A stretch of 64,000 nt of DNA from Liolophura sinensis (taxonomy: Eukaryota > Mollusca > Polyplacophora > Chitonida > Chitonidae). Location of the stretch: positions 14,505,338-14,569,337 of the forward strand of contig NC_088302.1 of NCBI RefSeq assembly GCF_032854445.1. Direction: 5' to 3'. A model generated the notes under the pieces. That model saw nothing but the letters and a program-made list of their open reading frames with translations. It was not told the origin of the DNA and made no database searches. Numbering within the stretch: position 1 is the stretch's first letter; each line of letters opens with the position of its first letter. The position numbers and the translations under genes are program-made. Shown piece by piece: positions 49,216 to 59,782 of the stretch.

Positions 49216-49929
49216 ATTACTGTACAAAACATCACTGCTTCACGAGCAGAAATACACAAAAAGCGTGGCATGTCTCCAGGAAAGAACACAAGAGTAGAAA
49301 GCTTAGAACTCTGGTGTTCAGTTGATAGGGTCCCCGCATTAAGTCAAATCCCTGGTGGAGAAAGGTTCATCATGTTAGGTAACCTCGGTTTTAGAACGCC
49401 TTTTACGGACTACGAATGATATATGAATGTCGGACTTGACGCTTATATTTAGGACTTTCAACGAGGTACTAAATTTCAAAGAAAATCCTGACTTTCGCAA
49501 ACAAAACTGTCAAGTTGCCGCACTCAACCGGTTATCTGTGGCCAGTTGCCAACAATGTCGTTACTGCTACACTTTAACTATGCTACACGTTTTTTCCCGG
49601 CAATTTATTCTTCCCCTGAGGCTTAGAATGCCATGAAATTTAGCACCAGAAGTCAAACTGTGTTAAAGTGCAGCCTACGTGTAAATTACAAAGGGAGCCA
49701 TACGTTTGCTCGCATTCTTTGCAACCCTACGCAGACGCAGCAGTTGTACGGAATCTGAGGGCAATTTCCTTGCTACAGTCTTATATTTAAAGCTGCTCTA
49801 CACGGTAGTTTAAGTGCTCTGTCATATATAGAGAAGTAAAGACAGTGGACGGAAACTATACCCACTTACTCATGGCGCCAAATGCATAAATCAAAGGATA
49901 GCACCTATGTAAAGATTACAAAACACATG
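49216..49929. other. Unique spacer
   Basis: The frame at 49427-49636 (FNEVLNFKENPDFRKQNCQV) reads like coding text in part, but I know no family with it and no exon signals stand out. Confidence 0.4.
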
Positions 49930-49941
49930 TCTTAGGATAAA

Positions 49942-50221
49942 AGGGGCCTCCGTGGCTCAGTCGGTTAGCGCGCTAGCGCAGCGTAATGACCCAGGAGTCT
50001 CTCACCAATGCGGTCGCTGTGAGTTCAAGTCCAGCTCATGCTGGCTTCCTCTCCGGCCGTAAGTGGGAAGGTCTGCCAGCAACCTGCGGATGGTCGTGGG
50101 TTTCCCCCGGGCTCTGCCCGGTTTCCACCCACCATAATGCTGGCCGCCGTCGTATAAGTGAAATATTCTTGAGTACGGCGTAAAACACCAATCAAAAAAA
50201 AAAAAAAACAAAAAAAAAAAA
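49942..50221 (+). mobile_element. SINE family A, full length and intact, 12-bp target duplication
   Basis: About 280 bp. The tRNA-like head starts at GGGGCCTCCGTGGCTCAG, with TGGCTCAGTCGG at 49953-49964 as A box and AGTTCAAGTCC at 50022-50032 as B box. The central domain (about 50081-50150) reads CAACCTGCGGATGGTCGTGG, GCTCTGCCCGG, CACCATAATGCTGGCCGCCG. The 3' end TTGAGTACGGCGTAAAACAC is followed by an A-rich tail. TCTTAGGATAAA at 49930-49941 and 50222-50233 is an exact duplication. RNA polymerase III transcription and LINE-driven reverse transcription are the known route for such elements. The clean ends and tail mark it as the youngest insertion here. Confidence 0.97.
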
Positions 50222-50347
50222 TCTTAGGATAAACGACCAATCCTAAGCTACGTTTAGCGATATTTAAGGCAAGTAGTTCATCACTAGACGTGTATACGTT
50301 GGTTGGAAATGGTTTCTTTCTCGAAAAGTCCTTCAATACATACATAT

Positions 50348-50429
50348 GTCTGCCGGCGTCATATAAGTGAAATATTCGTGAGTACAGCATAAAGAACAAA
50401 TCAAGTCAATCAATAAATAAATAAATAAA
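50348..50429 (+). mobile_element. SINE family A 3' fragment
   Basis: GTCTGCCGGCGTCATATAAG, TGAAATATTCGTGAGTACAG, CATAAAGAACAAATC and an AATAAATAAATAAA tail form the last 80 bp of the SINE. It is older than the intact copy 120 bp upstream, judging by its changes. Confidence 0.85.
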
Positions 50430-52908
50430 CGTGTGTGTAAAGTATTTAAACCGTTGCACAAACCTACGCGATTATGATGGGACGCTATATGATGGGACGC
50501 TATACGTGTACGTGTTTTTAATCATTTATTGATCCCCAGTAGTTGGATTTGGATTACTAGGATTTCATGTTAAACTACTCCTGAGTTTCCAAAGTCATAC
50601 GAACAGTACATCAAAAGTAAGCTTACCTTACCTAACATCCATAAATGCTTCTATAATTCTGTTTAAAAGTGACCGTTTGCAAAAAAACACTTATTTTCCA
50701 AGGTAGAGCTGTGTTTGTCATACACTTTTCAAAATGTTTTCACTTAGAGTTAACGTACATGAATAGAAGTTATGTACGTCACGTCGTGGCACTGTAATCG
50801 CGACTGCTTAACCTAACCAAACCACCACGCATTCTTATTTCTTAAATGGAAATGCAGCAAAACAAAATAAGCAATGTGCAAGATATTGTGGAGTGAAATA
50901 TTTACACTGATATTTACAAAAATACATGTATATCCCTGAAATGTAAAAGTCTCTTTCGTTCACCGTTTTTCAATTGGCAGTTCTCATTTTGAACTTTCCA
51001 ATTTTTGAAGTTCTGTCTTCCCCTATCCGGAAGTAGACTGCTATCAGCAGCTTTGAATCCTCGTAAAGAATTACCAGAGAAACGCAATGATTCGTTATCT
51101 GAGTCGCACGGCGATGCATTGACGATCAAAGCCAGTCTACACAAACGTCTTATCTAATATTATTTATCCTATTGTATTTTACTGTCACAGAGTTCTCGTT
51201 CTGCAGCATGTTCAAATAAAGGTTTTTTTTTCTTTGTTTTCTGCAAATTAAATGAAAGATTAAATAAATTAAGGCTTGAAAGTATCTACGACAGAAAGTG
51301 TGTGGAATATGGCCACCAGGCAGTTCAGGGCCCGTATTTATCACAGTCAAAAACTGAAACACATCTTCAGTTAAAATGTTTTGCTGCAAGGAGTTTAAAT
51401 TTGTACACAAATTCTTTACTGCAGAACAATGTACCAACCACAGTTTGAGTATTTCCTGGGTTTGGTTTTATTTTGCCACTTGCAATTTAGGACTTAAATA
51501 AGTTGCTTGATCTCGGCCTAGAGACACCTCGAGCAGAGCTAGTAAAATACGAATCTCTTGCAGAACCGATCCCTGTGGATCGTGACATCTTCGAAGTTAA
51601 TCACAGCTAGAAATAATCAAATATCAACATCGGGATCACCACTCATTTTTCCGCACAAGAAACAAGCTATCTGGGGGATATATGAAGGCAACGATCATCC
51701 TCTAGGGCATGTGTTGTAGTGAATCTATCGCCATCACGCTGATAACGCACGGCACGGTTGACCTGCACTAACCGGACTTGAGACGTGTCGAAATGAGGTA
51801 CAGGTATCCTTACGTAAATTGACTTCTGCTGTAATGTCACTTGACACTAAGGTGAGAGGTCGCTGAATAGCGTACAGTCTAGTTTTAAGGAAGGGTTTTG
51901 TACAGTTCAAACCAAGTAACTCTGCACAAAGCTGATGCTGAGCTATGTTCGGTGAATGACTTTCGTTACTAGACGTACATATAATACAACTGGCACAAAA
52001 TATTATCACGTTACTTATTTTCTTTTTGTCCAAGGTGTTTATAACGAATGTCAACACATGCGGACATCTTCATGGATATTCCGTTTATGAAATCAAAATC
52101 TTACCTTCCCTCTAAGAAATGTTTATTTAATTAATTGAAAAAAATAAATAACACGCGGGGACAGCGTGCATGTATTTTGCTGTCCCGACAGAGAATACTT
52201 CTTAGTGCCACGCGTACGTGACGTTCGTTTGTATGAATATACTGTAGCAGCCAGGAGAAGCTACTTCTCACGGAATCAAGTTGAATGCTGAAGTACACAA
52301 CAGTTCTGACAGGTATATTAGCTTAAGTGAGACAGAAACGAACAAATTGTTTTGTAACCCGCTGTGTGTGTCTACTATTAATGACAGCACAACTGGGCTC
52401 AGATAGTGAAATTCCGAGTCTGATTCAGATTCCCTTTTATACGGAAAAACCTGTTCCGCTTGTACACGTAAGTGATAAATTTAACTGTCACTCACGTCAA
52501 AAAAAATTACTCCACAAAGACGCTGTTTACAAATCGTCCACGGCATTGTGCCAATCCTGTATATCTACCTGAATACGTATTCTCGTGTGTTAAAAAGTGT
52601 GCTTAAACATGAGACTTGGCTTGTTGTAATGTTTATAAATGTGTCTGTATTTGTTATAGTTTTCGTTTAGCTCAGCGAGTAGCCCTTGGAATGCAGACTA
52701 AATACGTCTAGGGTTTTACAAGATGAACAACATTATTTTCTGTGCCGTGAAAGTGTCGTTGAATGAACAGCTGAGCACAAAAGATTAACCTGGATAAGAA
52801 CATTATGCAGCCACAATCATATGCCTAGCATACCGGACATTTAAGCTGAAAACAACAGACACAGGCCTACCACTACATTACAGCTAATGTCTGCGCCCAG
52901 TGATTTGC
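50430..52908. other. Unique stretch, no supported gene
   Basis: Three minus-strand frames in a row (50914-51144, 51150-51437, 51734-52057) look somewhat protein-like: the first is charged, the last begins with a hydrophobic segment (VIIFCASCIICTSS) followed by cysteines. Without a known family or consistent splice sites I leave them uncalled. A tRNA-like phrase TTTAGCTCAGCGAG is at about 52668. Confidence 0.35.
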
Positions 52909-53402
52909 TGTGACAATTCATAAATTGCTGTGACTATTCATAATTTGCTGTGACTATTCATAATTTGCTGTGACTATTCATAAATTGCTGTGACTATTCA
53001 TAATTTGCTGTGACTATTCATAAATTGCTGTGACTATTCATAATTTGCTGTGACTATTCATAATTTGCTGTGACTATTCATAATTTGCTGTAACAATTCA
53101 TAAATTGCTGTGACTATTCATAATTTGCTGTGACTATTCAAAATTTGCTGTAACAATTCATAAATGGCTGTGACTATTCATAATTTGCTGTGACTATTCA
53201 TAATTTGCTGTGACTATTCATAAATTGCTGTGACTATTCATAATTTGCTGTGACTATTCATAATTTGCTGTGACTATTCATAATTTGCTGTGACTATTCA
53301 TAAATTGCTGTGACTATTCATAATTTGCTGTGACTATTCATAATTTGCTGTGACTATTCATAAATTGCTGTGACTATTCATAATTTGCTGTGACTATTCA
53401 TA
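52909..53402 (+). repeat. 20-bp tandem array, about 24 units
   Basis: The unit TGACTATTCATAATTTGCTG repeats with exact 20-bp spacing. Two main forms differ at one base (AATTTGCTG, T; AAATTGCTG, A), and their order is largely A-T-T, giving a 60-bp super-period. A third form has TAACAATTCA or TGACAATTCA and is always followed by an A-form unit. There is no frame with a gene. Confidence 0.97.
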
Positions 53403-53480
53403 AACCTGATATCTCCCGAATTCACCTGGCTGACCAGGCCCAAAACCTTGAAAACCTATTTCTTCCGCATACGAATCAAG

Positions 53481-53805
53481 TGAGCGAAAGGTAGCTCAGT
53501 GAGTACGGTGCGCGTTCTCACAACAGGGGGCACACAAGATGCGGGATCAATCACGGTCGTGGCCATAGACTTGAGACTTTTATAGGTTAGCTCTCTGTCA
53601 CTTGTCGTCGGGATCTTTGTGTCACTGAGCTTAACGGCGCTCGTGGGGACGTTTGTGCGTTACTATATACACGTTGAGGACAACTTGTCTTCCGCCATTG
53701 TGGCATTCAAGTAACTTGCCGAAGGTCTGTTGGTTAATCAAGGACAGTGCAGTTTCCTCCGGCCATAAAAACCAAGCGATATCGTATAAAAAAAAGCATA
53801 ATAAT
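53481..53805 (+). mobile_element. SINE family D, full length but decayed
   Basis: TAGCTCAGTGAG at 53492-53503 is an A box and GGATCAATCAC at 53544-53554 a B box. The distal half reads CAAGTAACTTGCCGAAGGTC, TGTTGGTTAATCAAGG, GTTTCCTCCGGCCATAAAAA, GATATCGTATAA, the same order as the family A core (CAGCAACCTGCGGATGGTCG and so on). I treat it as a diverged relative of family A. The small open frames on both strands here come from it. Confidence 0.65.
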
Positions 53806-54048
53806 TTTGAACATGACTTCAAGCAACGATGCATCATGAAAAAGTGTTTATTGTGAGGGATGACTCGGAGTAATCAATGATTATAGTACAATAACCTGAT
53901 CGATGAGATCAAATTAAGGTTTGAGACAGTAAACTGCAGATACTAGCTACGATACTATATATACGTCTGGCCACCAGCCAAGTTTGGTAGATACTGTTCA
54001 ATGAATAACCCACTCAAACGTAACAGCATGCAACAAATGACCTACATC

Positions 54049-54049
<1 letters not shown>
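53806..54049. other. Unique spacer
   Basis: No gene or repeat that I recognise. Confidence 0.4.

Positions 54050-54103
<54 letters not shown>
54050..54103. repeat. (TA)27 microsatellite
   Basis: An uninterrupted TA run of 54 bp. A second, shorter run of about eight TA units lies at 54600-54616. Confidence 0.98.
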
Positions 54104-54105
<2 letters not shown>

Positions 54106-55989
54106 GTGTATATCTTGTGGTATAACTATGCTTCTTCAATGGAACTGACCGCATTGTTATTTTAAAATGTATGGTATTAGGCAATCACAAAGACTGTGCC
54201 TGTATTGTAAATGTTATATTAATACAACTACTACTACTGCTAATAATAATAATAAAAAGCTTTATACCGAAGGTAAACACATATGTAGCTAAAATCTGGG
54301 CAGGTGGACGTTCTACACGCGAATGGTCTTTGTGTTAGGAGTCTTTCAAAGCTTTCACGAAACCCACGTAATCCTATATCATGCTTGCATAAGCACATAC
54401 CAAATGCAAATGATATCTTCTGTTTTGAACTTGAAGAAGAAAGAAAAATGGCCCAATATGAAGGTTTCGACCATCATATAAAAGGTAAGCACGGAGCAAG
54501 CTTAGTAATATTATCCACGAAGACACGCAATGTGTATGTAACGCGGGTGATGTGTATCGAGTCAGTGCTGGCTTAAAAAAAGAACGTACCTTCAGTGACA
54601 TATATATATATATATACAAAATGCTTTTCAACGGGTTCTCTATTTTTTGGGTATTAACCCGAGTAACAGATGGTCAGTTTACTCGGACTAGTCACGCGAT
54701 GTGTGCACATCTGATTTTCAAGTAACACAGCCGAGGAAAGCGATGAATATAGCACTAGAGTAAAGATAAATGTTGATCTATTTACACACCCTACAAAACA
54801 TAATGAACAGCGTATACCAGCCAACGGCGCTGACGAGAGAGGAGTGCTATAAACAAATGTATTTATATACCTACCTAATATCGGGTGGACTGTAAGTGCC
54901 TGTAATGATGCGTGTTAACACCTCTGTAACATCCACCGGCAGCGGGGTGAGACGCTTAAAACACCGCATATTACCCGAGAGATGCCAGGGACAGAACTCA
55001 TCAGCGCCACGGCGATGGAACCTTTCGCTTCCCGGGCGAGCGAGCGACTGACTGCGGTGAACGTCGTAAGGCTGATGTGCCGTACCTATGTAGGCCTACC
55101 CGCATCTGCTTGCAGCGCCGATCTAGCAAAGCTGACTTGGATTCGGTTATTGATACGTCCGCAGTGATTTATTGCTGCTGTCGTTACATTCCGCTGCCCC
55201 CCAAACAGACACCGGTTTACCAAGCAGGCACTTGGTTTTGTGGCAAACCACGAAGCCCCGGTTCGATAGGAAGACTCCTTTTGTCGGCTAGATAAGCTCC
55301 TGTAGCCAACCTTCTTGTATACATACTAGCTTGGCTGATCAGATAACACGTAGAAATTTAACCTGTGACACAAGTTACATGGTTTCGCGTGTTACTCACG
55401 CGGGTGGCAGGGTGATGCGAAGTGAGTGGCGTGACAGGTGTGTACATGACTAGGTGGTACGGTGAACGACAGAATGAATGACTGAGCAAGTGATGGAGTG
55501 ATTGGGAATGCTTATAATATTTTCCTAAACTTACACGTATAGGCCTATTACCCACATACAGACAACACATCTTGTCAGTTCAGACCTCCAATCCAGCGTT
55601 GTATTGGCCGATTTGTATTGGCTGAGCTGATAGCCGTCTGGCAAAGGCCACAGAGCGTAGAGGTGACGATCGTGAATAGTATGACGTCACAAATGAGAAA
55701 AGCAGACGACAGGCATCGTTAAAAGCTTATTGGCGACTCCTGAGCGTGTTGTCCGGTGATAGCAGAATGCCAAGTTCGAACAACAAAATATTCGGATCAT
55801 AGCCTGCACAGTCAATGAATAAAGGTATTACTGATTGAGTGTTTTCGCATTATCTTAATAAGAATTTATGAGAGTCGCTACATTGCTAGTTACAATAGGC
55901 GAAAGAGTGAAGAAAACATAGGCATAGTAGGTCGTGGAGTGGAAACACTTGTAAAAGAGCTAATTAGAAGTTGCCGGATACAGTCAGGG
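54104..55989. other. Mixed stretch with one weak exon candidate and a GC-richer patch
   Basis: At 54448 an ATG in AAAAATGG opens MAQYEGFDHHIK, and reading stays open to AAAG followed by GTAAGC at 54485, a strong donor-like site. No matching acceptor or second exon is visible. From about 54900 to 55300 the DNA is richer in CG dinucleotides, and two overlapping frames (54982-55167 and 55077-55295) reflect that. The SINE-free text at 55400-55510 (GTGAGTGGCGTGACAGG, GAATGACTGAGCAAGTGATG) resembles the minisatellite that follows. Confidence 0.35.
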
Positions 55990-56330
55990 GATGTATGACA
56001 GGATGGTTAATACAGTGATCGGATGATTAAGAGAGTGGCACAGTTCGACCTATGTGAGAGAATCGGAGATTAGGGGACTGAAGGGGCGGGTGAGTGTTAT
56101 ATAGTGTGTCTGGTTTATTTGAGTTTGTTGAACGATCAGTTGGTTTAGAGGGAAGATGGGTGAATGGCACATTAATTCACAGGTTCAGTGAGATCACACA
56201 TGGTGAAGCCATGAGGTCGTTATTGGTTGAGTGGGATTGCATATGGTTGAATGATATCGTGACTGGTACCGCATCTAGTTGAGTGAGAATGGGACTAGTT
56301 AAGTGAGATCGTGATTGGCTGAGTAAGATT
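55990..56330 (+). repeat. Degenerate minisatellite, left part
   Basis: Units of about 22-25 bp on the theme TGGTTGAGTGAGATCGTGAT drift strongly. The phrase GTTGAATGATATCGTGACTG, GTACCGCATCTAGTTGAGTG, AGAATGGGACTAGTTAAGTG at about 56248-56302 recurs at 56704-56772 on the other side of the SINE pair, so a 60-bp super-unit was duplicated. Confidence 0.75.
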
Positions 56331-56505
56331 TATTTATTTGACTGATTGGCTGTTTTACGCCGTGCTCAAGAATATTTCACTTATACGACGGCGGCCAGCA
56401 TTATGGTGGGAGGAAACCGGGCTGAGCCCAGGGGAAGCCACGACCATCCGCAGGTTGCCGAGAGACCCTCCTACGTACGGCCAGAGTCTAGCGTGAGCTG
56501 GACGA
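56331..56505 (-). mobile_element. SINE family A, minus strand, left arm of second inverted pair
   Basis: Reads in reverse from an AAATAAAT tail (TTTATTTATTTGAC) through GTTTTACGCCGTGCTCAAGA, ATATTTCACTTATACGACGG, CGGCCAGCATTATGGTGGG, GGAAACCGGGC, CACGACCATCCGCAGGTTGC to GTACGGCC and the B box (GAACTCACAGCGA). The A box is missing. At 56505-56506 it joins directly to a plus-strand copy. Confidence 0.92.
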
Positions 56506-56647
56506 ACTCACAGCGACCTGCGGATGGTCGTGGGTCTCCCCCGGGCTCTGCCCGGATTCCTCCCACCATAATGCTGGCCGCCATAGTATAAGCGAAATCT
56601 TCTTGAGTACGGCGTAAAACACTAGTCAAATAAAATAAATAAATAAA
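56506..56647 (+). mobile_element. SINE family A, plus strand, right arm of second inverted pair
   Basis: Begins at CCTGCGGATGGTCGTGGG, runs through CCCGGGCTCTGCCCGG, CCACCATAATGCTGGCCGCC, and TTGAGTACGGCGTAAAACAC to AAATAAAATAAATAAATAAA. It lacks the whole head and abuts the left arm without spacer, so the arms can pair over roughly 120-140 bp. Confidence 0.92.
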
Positions 56648-56935
56648 TGGTTAAGTGAAAATGTTCAATGAGATTGTTGCTGTTTGCGTGAGATTATAGA
56701 TGGGTTGAATGATATCGTCACTGGTTGAGTTGCACCGCATCTGGTTGAGTGAGAATGGGACTAATTAAGTGGTTGAGTAAGATTGTGCATGGTATGGTAA
56801 TATGGTGATTGGATTAGTGGCAATGTTCAGTGAGATTTTGGCTGCTTGAGTGAAACTGAACATGGTTGGATGATATTCTGATTGGTTGAGTTAAAATGTG
56901 ACAGGTTGAGAAATATACTCATGGTTGAATAATTT
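56648..56935 (+). repeat. Degenerate minisatellite, right part
   Basis: Continues the GGTTGAGTGAGA theme with ATGGTTGGATGATATTCTGA, TTGGTTGAGTTAAAATGTGA and similar units until about 56935. It shows the SINE pair landed inside an existing array. Confidence 0.75.
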
Positions 56936-58389
56936 CGTTACTGATGAACAGAATGAGAAGGTTGCTGAGTTCATAAAATAATTTGAATCCGTTAATGAAC
57001 GATGGATTCGATGGAGATGACGTGGTTTACAGGTGACTGGTTGAGACGTTGGTTGTCTACAGATGAGAGTGATTTGCAAAATCAGACTGTATGGAAGTGA
57101 CAGTATAGCCATGCACCTTAGTGCTTTCAAGACAGTTTTGCACTAATTTGGAACTACTTTACACGCTCTTGCAACTCGTCTAACTACTGGGATTTTCAAT
57201 AGGAATTATTCCAATAACGTAAATTTCGGTGTTTTTTTTACCTTTGGATCAGCACTCCTTTCTTTATCACACTCGCATAGCAACAGCGCACACACTACAG
57301 TCTGAAAATGTCAAATTACATCACTTCCGTTTAGCTCATGAATGATGACTCGCCATATCCACGGGCATTTCCGGAGACCCACGGAGACAATGCGAAATAG
57401 CTTTTAAGCCCTGTGTTGTAAAATCATTGGTGCTTTGAAATGGAATATTCGATTAGAACGCGCAAGTATGACTGTTTTGCAGTTGCTTAGTGATGTACTG
57501 ATCTGAAAAAGTCTAAGAAAGACCCGTTTAAAACAACTCCTAAGCACACGGGCTATTCAGCTCGCCTACGATATTGACTTGGCTTCCTTTTTAATTAACG
57601 AGAATAAAATCAATTAACAATGCCATAGTTGGCTTAAGTTTATCTCAACGATTCAGTCATTTGTTGTATTGGTTAGTCCATATAATTGCAAATTCTACTG
57701 TTTTAATTATAATAAAATTAATTGCCCATTGCAACAAGAAAGGCATGGAGCCAAAGAATAATAACGGAATGTGGAAGGCGATGTAAATGGCCGGAAATGT
57801 CGGCTACCAATTCGAACTGAGTCAGCGGTTAGATAACTACTTAGAACGATCCCACATGTGGAGTGTAATTGTAAAAAACAATGGACTGACGTAACGAACA
57901 GGTAAAAAAATATAAAACTAATTAAAGGTTTGGCAATCTGCCGTCACTGACGCATTGAGTCATTGCTGGACATCATGATCGATCGGCTAGCTGACGGTTA
58001 GTGAGACAGCAACAGAAAAAACACACAAATACCCGGACAGTTTTCATTAATATACTGTAGAAAATAGTTTTCAATTAAATACCTCTTAAAAGGAAATAAT
58101 GTGCTATTTTACTTCTCCACTTTAGGTAATTTTAAAATAATAACATTTATTAGCTGTTAAATTGTAGGTCAGTTGTGTATGAATGCAATGTTGTGTATGA
58201 GATTTGCAATGTAGTGAATTACTCAGCATTTAAAACAATCAAACAACTGTGTAGATCTAGCACTGTTTTATATCTGGCCTTACAGGGATCTACCCATATC
58301 CCTACTTACACATAGACCCATATATACCACGATGCCCCTATCCCACGGGCCTGGGTGACAACAAGCGCTTTACCACTTCAGTATGTAGC
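56936..58389. other. Unique stretch, no supported gene
   Basis: AT-rich DNA with no motif-bearing frame. A minus-strand frame at 56891-57130 partly overlaps the minisatellite. Confidence 0.4.
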
Positions 58390-58615
58390 AGTTTGGACAG
58401 TCTGACGTTCGTCCACGTTATGTTAGTACTTTGGTACTAATATGGTATGCAAACATGCATCTCACATCTAGAAAAGTTCCTTAGAAAACGCACCAAAGGT
58501 TGGTGGTTTACCTCAGACCCCTGTTTTTCTTCGGCCCATATTTATGACCACATTCGCATAACTGAAAAATTCTTACGTATAGCTCAAAACCAAAACCAGA
58601 TAAATAAATAAATTC
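58390..58615 (+). mobile_element. SINE family D, 3' copy
   Basis: TTTGGTACTAATATGG, AAAGGTTGGTGGTTTACCTC, CGCATAACTGAAAAATTC, TTACGTATAGCTCAAAACC and an ATAAATAAATAAATT tail match the SINE cores in the 3-kb duplication and, more loosely, family A. The head is not readable. Confidence 0.65.
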
Positions 58616-59205
58616 TTCCTAAATGGTTAGGGGACAAGCGTCCAAAGTCTCGAATGGCTCAATTTACAGTTTGTACAATTAGCTAAGGAACGTTTAAAAC
58701 ACTTAAAACAAGGTAAAACACTTGTTCCAAATGCAGTAAATCCATTTCCGGATGATGGTCATGTGATATTTTTAACGATATGTTGTCAGTTTAAGACATT
58801 ATTTATATGCAAACGATACAGTCTTATTCTTGGATATGCACGATGGTTGCAGGCCTCCACCAGTAACTTGAAACTTTATTATGATAAATGAAAACTGCTG
58901 GTTACCAGTTCCAAACGAAATTGTCACACTTTCCATGCGCAATGTCTTTCAGAACTTAAACTTTGTTTTTGATAGTAAAGAAATACATGTTGTCGCAGTT
59001 TTATATATCTTGGTATGACACTGTGGATTTATGGCAACACATAAACTAGCATGATATATTTACATGTCCTGGACACTAATTATGATTGATTACTGGTGTC
59101 TGCTTGTCGTTTTTTTTTTGTGTATAAGTATAACCATTATAAGGTAATATTTTCAATACAAACAAACGCTTTTTGAAAAGGTATATATTGATGTGATAAA
59201 TTGGT
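58616..59205. other. Unique spacer
   Basis: AT-rich with a T-run near 59111; no gene or repeat recognised. Confidence 0.4.
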
Positions 59206-59470
59206 ATAACTAACACTCAAAAAATATTCGGTTAATTTCATCAGAAATTCTGTTGTCTGACTGATGCTTGAATGTATTCTGTTATTACAACATAGAAATG
59301 TGCCATATTCAAAACAATATCCGGTTAGCTTAGCATAATCTTAATGTTGAATTAATAGGCGTGCTTAATTTAACAGAATAATTTGCTGGAATAACAGAAT
59401 ACATTCTAGCATCCAGCAGTCAACAGACTTTCTGTTAAATTTAACAGATTATAGTTTGAGAATAGACCTA
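59206..59470. mobile_element. Foldback element, MITE-like
   Basis: Two inverted arms of about 70-85 bp flank a centre of about 95 bp. The left arm (to 59296) has ATCAGAAATTCTGTTG, TGACTGATGCTTGAATGTAT, TCTGTTATTAC; the right arm (59389-59463) in reverse has AACAGAAAGTCTGTTG, TGCTGGATGCTAGAATGTAT, TCTGTTATTCC. The centre repeats a phrase from the left arm (ACAATATCCGGTTAG against AAATATTCGGTTAAT). I could not identify a target duplication, and no second copy lies in the window. It has no coding capacity. Confidence 0.75.
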
Positions 59471-59782
59471 CTAATACCTGGAAAATCTAGGTTCGCGAGT
59501 TCTGACAGAAAACTACAAAATTACGCTTTCGAAAACCTGCTACGAGATCATCGATATAAAAATACCTAAAATTGTGCGGGGATACAATGAGGTGGGAAGA
59601 GTTCCACTGAAATAAATAAACATCATAAGGCCGATGATACCTAAATGAGATTTGGTGTTCCAGTAATTATGGCTTTAAATCAGGAGCTTTGTCAGCGATT
59701 TTACTTCACACATACGGCATAGTTAGCTGAGAACTAGTGTTCTGAAATCGCACACCAGCGAGAGGTCCTGCGAGTGGTTTAA
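59471..59782. other. Unique spacer
   Basis: No gene or repeat recognised. Confidence 0.4.

Noticed and set aside
50002-50399. Minus-strand frame of 124 codons rich in F
   Set aside because: It is the reverse strand of the intact SINE and its A-rich tail.
50914-52057. Three consecutive minus-strand frames as exons of a secreted protein
   Set aside because: No consistent splice sites or frame joins and no family resemblance.
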